Made by a program: the position numbers and the translations under genes
Shown here: positions 54,819 through 58,739 of the stretch, in pieces
Numbering within the stretch: position 1 is the stretch's first letter
Layout: each line of letters begins with the position of its first letter
Notes under the pieces: model-generated
Seen by the model: the letters and a program-made list of their open reading frames with translations, nothing else
Told to the model about the DNA's origin: nothing
Database searches by the model: none
Assembly (NCBI GenBank): GCA_024401495.1
Contig: JAKSKW010000012.1
Span: 1-58,739, forward strand
DNA length: 58,739 bases
Source: Paludibacteraceae bacterium
GTDB taxonomy: Bacteria > Bacteroidota > Bacteroidia > Bacteroidales > Paludibacteraceae
Direction of reading: 5' to 3'

Positions 54819-55454
54819 ATGGAAAAATTAAAACTGTTCTTTCTGTTTATATCTACGCTTATCTCCTCCTCTTTGATGGCAGGACAACAAGAAGTCAAAG
54901 CCTTGACCGTAGAGCAGATGGAGACAGCAGCGTCACAAGCCTACCTGCAACAAATTCTTTCTATTGACAGTTTTAAGACTGCAGAAGATTGCCGCAACCA
55001 TAAAAAAGACGCTGTGATGTGTGCGAACTATATCCTCGACACTCCTTGCGAATCTAATGAAAAAAGTGATCTAATGTGGATTTACTGCGCAAGATATATT
55101 CTGCTTTGGGACGAGAAATCAGATGAAATAATCATTTCCTACCCAAAAAGTTCCCAAAACTGGATGATATGCACTGAAATGCTATCTGTTTTTCTTGCAG
55201 CATGCACAAAAACCGCCATTGAAGACCAAATCATAAGATATTATTCAAAAGAAATGCATACAAAAGCGGTCACAGCTTGTGTGCAATATTACATCAAGAA
55301 TAAAAAAATCATGGATCTTCTATGCAGGCCTAATATGAAAAAAATGGTGAAGATGCATAGACGAGGAAAATTGGAGAAATATTTGAGCAAACAATACGAC
55401 GAGGAATACGGAAACGGAAAACCACAGACTGAGAATTTCTTCATTCCAGATTAA
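54819..55454 (+). CDS. Unknown secreted protein, eight cysteines
   Basis: I do not recognise this 211-residue protein. It has a signal peptide (MEKLKLFFLFISTLISSSLMA, cleaved near residue 21), is mostly helical and contains eight Cys spread over the mature part (in DCRN, MCAN, PCES, YCAR, ICTE, ACTK, ACVQ, LCRP), an even number that could form disulfides in the periplasm. No membrane helix, lipobox or Type IX tail follows. ATG at 54819 is chosen over upstream in-frame codons because those overlap the leuS terminator. The 13-bp gap after that terminator and the lack of a -7 box leave its transcription unclear. Codons are weakly biased. Confidence 0.7.
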   Translation: MEKLKLFFLFISTLISSSLMAGQQEVKALTVEQMETAASQAYLQQILSIDSFKTAEDCRNHKKDAVMCANYILDTPCESNEKSDLMWIYCARYILLWDEKSDEIIISYPKSSQNWMICTEMLSVFLAACTKTAIEDQIIRYYSKEMHTKAVTACVQYYIKNKKIMDLLCRPNMKKMVKMHRRGKLEKYLSKQYDEEYGNGKPQTENFFIPD

Positions 55455-55476
55455 ATCGATCGTCCTTTTATACTAT

Positions 55477-55508
55477 AGTCCGACGTTACGACGTCGGACT
55501 TTTTAATT
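55477..55508 (+). terminator. Terminator after the unknown secreted protein
   Basis: AGTCCGACGT (55477-55486) pairs with ACGTCGGACT (55491-55500) around a TACG loop, followed by TTTTT. Confidence 0.9.
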
Positions 55509-55621
55509 CTACAAAACAATTCAAAACAACGTTTTAATAGAATAATCTTCTACCAATCCGCCAAATCATCTCAAATAATTCTATAATTGTCATCTATCTT
55601 TCGTACTTTTTCTACAAACAC

Positions 55622-55629
55622 TATTTTTG
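55622..55629 (+). promoter_or_regulatory. -7 element for metY
   Basis: TATTTTTG matches TAnnTTTG, 44 bp before the ATG. A second, imperfect box TATCTTTC is at 55595-55602. No SAM riboswitch fold was seen in the leader. Confidence 0.6.
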
Positions 55630-55673
55630 AACTTTGAAATTGAACTATTATTCTTAAAAAACAAATTGATCTT

Positions 55674-56954
55674 ATGAGCAGAAAAATCGATACAGTCTGC
55701 GTACAGGGAGGTTGGAATCCTAAGAATGGAGAGAGCCGTCAGATGCCAATCGTTCAGGCCACAACTTTCAAATACGAGTCGTCAGACGCTATGGGTAAAC
55801 TTTTCGACCTTGAGGCATCTGGTTATTTCTATACACGTCTTCAGAATCCAACTAACGATAACGTAGCAGCAAGAATCGCTGAACTTGAGGGCGGTGTCGC
55901 TGGTATGTTGACTTCATCAGGCCAGGCTGCAAACTTTTTCGCTATTTTCAATATCTGTGAGGCTGGCGGACATGTGATTGCATTCAACAACATCTACGGT
56001 GGCACATTCAACTTGATCGGAACTACACTTCCTAAGATGGGCATCGAGGTCACTTTCGTTAATGAGAAGATGTCAGACGAGGAGATCAACGCCGCATTCA
56101 AGCCTAACACAAAGTTGGTATTCGGCGAGACTCTTTCAAACCCAGGCGTCCGTGTTTTCGATATCGAGCGCTACGCTAAGATCGCCCACTCTCACGGAGT
56201 TCCATTGATCATCGACAACACATTCCCTACTCCAGTATTCTGCCGTCCTATCGAATGGGGTGCTGATATCGTAACTCACTCTACAACTAAATATATGGAT
56301 GGTCACGGTGTTGCAGTAGGTGGTGCTATCGTAGATAGTGGAAACTTCGACTGGGACAAATACGCGGATAAATTCCCTGGCCTTTGCGCTCCAGACCCAT
56401 CATATCACGGTTTGACTTACACTAAAGCATTCGGTAAGGGTGCATATATCACAAAAGCAACTGTTCAGTTGATGCGCGATCTTGGATCAATTCAAGGGCC
56501 ACAAAACGCATTCTATCTAAATCTTGGATTACAGTCTCTTCATTGTCGTATGAAGCAGCACCACGAGAATGCTTTGAAGATCGCCAAATTCTTGGAGGCT
56601 AACGAGCAAGTTGCCTGGATCAAATACTCTGAGCTTGAGAGCGATGAGGACCACGCATTGCAGCAGAAATATTGTCCTAATGGCACTTGTGGAGTAATGT
56701 GTTTCGGTTTGAAGGGCGGACGCGAGTTCTCTATCAAGTTCATGGATAATTTGAAGTTGATCGGAATCGCGACTCACGTTGCAGACTGTCACTCATGTGT
56801 GCTTCATCCAGCATCACACACTCACCGTCAGCTTACTGAGGAGCAGCTTATTGAAGCAGGAGTTTCGCCAGATTTGATTCGTCTTTCAATCGGTATTGAA
56901 GACGCTGATGATCTAATCGAAGATATCAAGCAGGCTTTGGCTAAGGCTAAATAA
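55674..56954 (+). CDS. metY: O-acetylhomoserine sulfhydrylase (PLP-dependent)
   Basis: This 426-residue enzyme of the Cys/Met-metabolism PLP family makes homocysteine from O-acetylhomoserine and sulfide. The PLP Lys is Lys206 in THSTTKYMDGHG, and the family features YTRLQNPTNDN, SSGQAANFFAI and the O-acetylhomoserine-type length (about 425, longer than the about 390 of cystathionine enzymes) support MetY. A methionine gamma-lyase function cannot be excluded but is less likely. It is monocistronic with a palindromic terminator. Confidence 0.9.
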   Translation: MSRKIDTVCVQGGWNPKNGESRQMPIVQATTFKYESSDAMGKLFDLEASGYFYTRLQNPTNDNVAARIAELEGGVAGMLTSSGQAANFFAIFNICEAGGHVIAFNNIYGGTFNLIGTTLPKMGIEVTFVNEKMSDEEINAAFKPNTKLVFGETLSNPGVRVFDIERYAKIAHSHGVPLIIDNTFPTPVFCRPIEWGADIVTHSTTKYMDGHGVAVGGAIVDSGNFDWDKYADKFPGLCAPDPSYHGLTYTKAFGKGAYITKATVQLMRDLGSIQGPQNAFYLNLGLQSLHCRMKQHHENALKIAKFLEANEQVAWIKYSELESDEDHALQQKYCPNGTCGVMCFGLKGGREFSIKFMDNLKLIGIATHVADCHSCVLHPASHTHRQLTEEQLIEAGVSPDLIRLSIGIEDADDLIEDIKQALAKAK

Positions 56955-56978
56955 TCAGATTTCAAATATACAATCGTG

Positions 56979-57010
56979 AAGACGGGGCATTTTCCCCGTC
57001 TTTTTTTTCT
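56979..57010 (+). terminator. Palindromic terminator of metY (GAGACG family, GGGGC variant)
   Basis: AAGACGGGG (56979-56987) pairs with CCCCGTCTT (56994-57002), followed by a T run, 4 bp before the stop of the convergent pgeF. It is a shortened repeat-family member. Confidence 0.88.
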
Positions 57011-57014
57011 TCAT

Positions 57015-57680
57015 TTATACCAACATCACGAATGTCCCCAATCTCTCCTGGCATTTATTCCTTCTCCAAGAAGGCCATTCCAGAGATTCTGCAGTACATA
57101 TATCAGCACAATGAATATTCTTGCTGTCGACGCCAATGTTGACAAGCTGATCTTCACAAGCTTTGGCAATATCTATCAAAGGTTTTTGATTACTGCTATA
57201 CCCTACTATATATTGTCCACCAAACTCTTTAGCACAAGCGTCGTCGACCTCATAACACTTTCCACATATATGAGGGCCGACCGCCACGATCAAATCCGAC
57301 GGAACAGATCCAAATTCCGACTGCATCAATTCAACCGTTTTGCGGACAATCATCTTCTGAGTTCCCACTCTGCCTGCATGAATATTCGCAACCACACGTC
57401 GACATGGATCATAAACCACAACAGGCACGCAGTCTGCAGTGCGAATCAAGAGAGGAAGTTTTCTGCAGTTAGTGACCAATGCGTCACAGTCTGGAATTTC
57501 AGTTCCACGCATTGAATCATCCACTATTTTTACGACGTCGCTATGAATTTGTTTACAAGAAACCACGTCAGAAGGGTTCACCAAAAGTTTGGCATTTTCA
57601 ACGAAACGGCAGTCTACATTAGTGGAAAATGTAGAAATATGCTCATTTTTTTCTAGTAAATATATCTGTTTTACCTCCAT
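57015..57680 (-). CDS. pgeF: PgeF/YfiH family purine nucleoside phosphorylase/peptidoglycan editing protein
   Basis: This 221-residue protein has the laccase-domain (LACC1/YfiH) signature with metal-binding residues in RTADCVPVV, ANIHAGRVG and GPHICGKCYEV. Family members are described as purine nucleoside phosphorylase/adenosine deaminase enzymes and, in E. coli, as an editing factor removing wrongly incorporated amino acids from peptidoglycan precursors; which applies here is open. An exact -7 box ends only 5 bp before the ATG, so the mRNA may be leaderless. It is divergent from the lipoprotein gene and convergent with metY. Confidence 0.88.
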   Translation of the reverse strand: MEVKQIYLLEKNEHISTFSTNVDCRFVENAKLLVNPSDVVSCKQIHSDVVKIVDDSMRGTEIPDCDALVTNCRKLPLLIRTADCVPVVVYDPCRRVVANIHAGRVGTQKMIVRKTVELMQSEFGSVPSDLIVAVGPHICGKCYEVDDACAKEFGGQYIVGYSSNQKPLIDIAKACEDQLVNIGVDSKNIHCADICTAESLEWPSWRRNKCQERLGTFVMLV

Positions 57681-57685
57681 ATATG

Positions 57686-57693
57686 CAAAAATA
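57686..57693 (-). promoter_or_regulatory. -7 element for pgeF, adjacent to the start codon
   Basis: The minus strand reads TATTTTTG, an exact TAnnTTTG match. Its last base is 6 positions from the A of the ATG, implying a leaderless or nearly leaderless transcript. Confidence 0.6.
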
Positions 57694-57759
57694 GCAAATA
57701 AATATACCTTTTGTAAGTAAAAAAAATTAAAATTAAGTGCTAACGCAAATAATATTTTT

Positions 57760-57767
57760 TATATTTG
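57760..57767 (+). promoter_or_regulatory. -7 element for the small lipoprotein gene
   Basis: TATATTTG matches TAnnTTTG, 44 bp before the ATG. It is 66 bp from the divergent pgeF box. Confidence 0.65.
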
Positions 57768-57811
57768 CGACATAATTAAAAACGGAATTAACAAATTTAA
57801 AATACAGGATA

Positions 57812-58174
57812 ATGAAGAAGATTTTATTCGTAAGTGCTGCTGCTTTGGCACTTTCATTCGCATCATGTAAGAAGGACGCTCCTGCACAGGATGCTCCAGC
57901 ACAGGTAGAGGCTGCAGCTGAGGCTGCTGCTCAGGAGGCTGCACCAGCAGTTGAGAACGTAGAGAACGCTGTATTGAAGGGTCTTCAGGAGTCTTTGAGC
58001 ATCATCAAGGCTACTGCAGAGGCTGCAAAGGCAGAGGACGTTCCTACAGTTGTTGAGCAGATCAAGAACTTCAAGGAGCAGTACGAGAACGTTAAGGCTA
58101 ACTTGAACGCTGAGGAGCAGGCTGGCATCGAGGCTACAGTTAACGCTATCGTTGAGCTTATCAAGAATAAGTAA
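57812..58174 (+). CDS. Small alanine-rich helical lipoprotein
   Basis: This 120-residue protein has a lipoprotein signal peptide with lipobox FASC (lipidated Cys19) followed by KKDAPAQDAPAQ and an Ala/Glu-rich region that should be helical, perhaps coiled-coil. The downstream residues are Lys/Glu-rich with no known domain. Placement in the periplasm-facing or outer leaflet of the outer membrane is expected. Extreme codon bias (GAG, AAG, GCT) suggests an abundant structural lipoprotein. Role unknown. Confidence 0.82.
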   Translation: MKKILFVSAAALALSFASCKKDAPAQDAPAQVEAAAEAAAQEAAPAVENVENAVLKGLQESLSIIKATAEAAKAEDVPTVVEQIKNFKEQYENVKANLNAEEQAGIEATVNAIVELIKNK

Positions 58175-58192
58175 TCTTAATCAAGAAAGCTA

Positions 58193-58233
58193 AAGGACGC
58201 TATGGAGGCTTGCCTTTCCGTAGCGTTCTTTTA
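58193..58233 (+). terminator. Terminator of the small lipoprotein gene
   Basis: AAAGGACGCTATGGA plus GGC (58192-58209) pairs with GCC plus TCCGTAGCGTTCTTT (58212-58231) with a 2-base bulge, followed by T-rich sequence. Confidence 0.8.
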
Positions 58234-58262
58234 TTATTTACTAACATTAATTGATTAGAGAA

Positions 58263-58484
58263 ATGGCAAAATACATCGTAACTACACAGTCTTCTAACCT
58301 AAACGTTAGAAAAGAGCCTAACACAACATGTGCTATCATCGGTAAGTTGGCTAAGGGTACTGAGATCGAGGTTGCTAAGATCGAGAACGGTTGGGCTACA
58401 ATCAGCTTCAACGATCAGACAGCTTACGTTTCTGCTGATTACATCACAGTTTCTAAGAGCGCCCTTGACGATTTGAAGTTCTAA
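58263..58484 (+). CDS. Small cytoplasmic bacterial SH3-domain protein
   Basis: This 73-residue protein is one bacterial SH3 (SH3b) domain: SSNLNVRKEPNTTCAIIGKLAKGTEIEV ... GWATISFNDQTAYVSADYI. There is no signal peptide, which is unusual since SH3b domains usually act on the cell wall. The in-frame TTG at 58251 is less likely than ATG at 58263 (MAKYIVTTQSS). It follows the lipoprotein terminator without a clear -7 box, so readthrough may drive it. Codons are highly biased. Confidence 0.85.
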   Translation: MAKYIVTTQSSNLNVRKEPNTTCAIIGKLAKGTEIEVAKIENGWATISFNDQTAYVSADYITVSKSALDDLKF

Positions 58485-58508
58485 TTTGAATTAGATCACA
58501 ATCAACAT

Positions 58509-58542
58509 AATCGCCGGTCACACTTGTGGCTGGCGATTTTTT
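58509..58542 (+). terminator. Terminator of the SH3 protein gene
   Basis: AATCGCCGGTCACA (58509-58522) pairs with TGTGGCTGGCGATT (58525-58538) with one wobble, followed by a T run. Confidence 0.88.
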
Positions 58543-58614
58543 ATTGATGATTGAGGATTGATGATTGAAACTTAAATAAAATTTCACTTTTTCTTAAAAA
58601 AATCCTCAAAACAT

Positions 58615-58644
58615 TTGCAGTTATCAAAAAAAGCAGTACCTTTG
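58615..58644 (+). promoter_or_regulatory. tRNA-Lys promoter
   Basis: TTG (58615-58617) and TACCTTTG (58637-58644) are 19 bp apart, ending 43 bp before the tRNA. Confidence 0.75.
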
Positions 58645-58687
58645 CATCGTTTTTAAGAAACGACCAAACAAAGTCATTAAAGACAAT

Positions 58688-58739
58688 GGATCGGTAGCTC
58701 AGTTGGTAGAGCAACAGACTCTTAATCTGTGGGTCGTGG
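58688..58739 (+). tRNA. tRNA-Lys (CTT), 3' end outside window
   Basis: The 5' acceptor GGATCGG, D arm GCTCAGTTGGTAGAGC and anticodon stem ACAGA/TCTGT with loop CTCTTAA (anticodon CTT) are present; the T arm is cut by the window edge. CTT reads AAG, the dominant Lys codon here. Confidence 0.92.

Noticed and set aside
55509..55673. SAM riboswitch upstream of metY
   Set aside because: The leader after either -7 box is short and AT-rich, with no paired helices of a known SAM riboswitch.
58544..58569. Direct repeat TTGATGATTGA after the SH3 gene
   Set aside because: It is a short two-copy AT-rich duplication with no associated gene or structure; similar TTAATAATTAA repeats follow clpB.

Overview
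The window is a piece of a Bacteroidota chromosome, most likely order Bacteroidales. It carries Type IX secretion machinery (SprA and a PorP/GldKLMN operon), a fumarate reductase operon in the C-A-B order, two secreted proteins with Type IX sorting tails, a MalQ with N-terminal starch-binding domains, and promoters of the Bacteroidota type (TAnnTTTG at -7, often with TTG 19-20 bp upstream). No phage, insertion sequence, CRISPR array or rRNA operon was seen. The genus cannot be fixed from the sequence alone.

Layout, left to right. 1-5162: end of glutamate dehydrogenase, diaminopimelate dehydrogenase, a malic enzyme/phosphotransacetylase fusion, and ruvA. 5179-15106: the 2560-residue translocon protein SprA (probably cotranscribed with ruvA) and a secreted 700-residue cargo candidate. 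15173-19623: leftward genes for a DjlA-like membrane J-protein, three tRNAs (Met, Glu, Glu), ComEC and ribulose-phosphate epimerase. 19746-29947: rightward genes for a leucine-rich-repeat protein, ClpB, a large GLUG-type surface protein with a sorting tail, and MalQ. 30041-34735: DUF445 membrane protein (leftward), then an SLBB polysaccharide-export protein and a Wzz chain-length protein. 34998-36906: tRNA-Asp, tRNA-Thr and an unusual ketosynthase fusion. 37033-40614 (leftward): S15, a porin-like barrel with a natural polyhistidine stretch, and a dicarboxylate symporter. 41129-45896: fumarate reductase CAB, PrmA and a small DUF2795 protein. 46018-51860: porP-gldK-gldL-gldM-gldN. 51998-58739: LeuRS, an unknown secreted protein, O-acetylhomoserine sulfhydrylase, PgeF, a small lipoprotein, a small SH3 protein and the start of tRNA-Lys.

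The genes fit together in three ways. SprA (translocon), PorP and GldK-N (ring and motor) give much of a Type IX system, and two likely substrates are encoded nearby; the SLBB/Wzz pair could serve the surface polysaccharide to which such cargo is often attached. Malic enzyme, the SLC13 symporter with its neighbouring outer-membrane barrel, and fumarate reductase suggest C4-dicarboxylate metabolism. Highly expressed genes use GAG and AAG almost exclusively, and the window carries C34 tRNAs for just these codons (two Glu-CTC, one Lys-CTT).

The most unusual signal is a family of short palindromes (core GAGACG...CGTCTC) present about a dozen times. Several serve as probable terminators, but three copies and one unrelated repeat lie in frame inside comEC, where they encode extra loop residues, much like the coding palindromic elements of Rickettsia.
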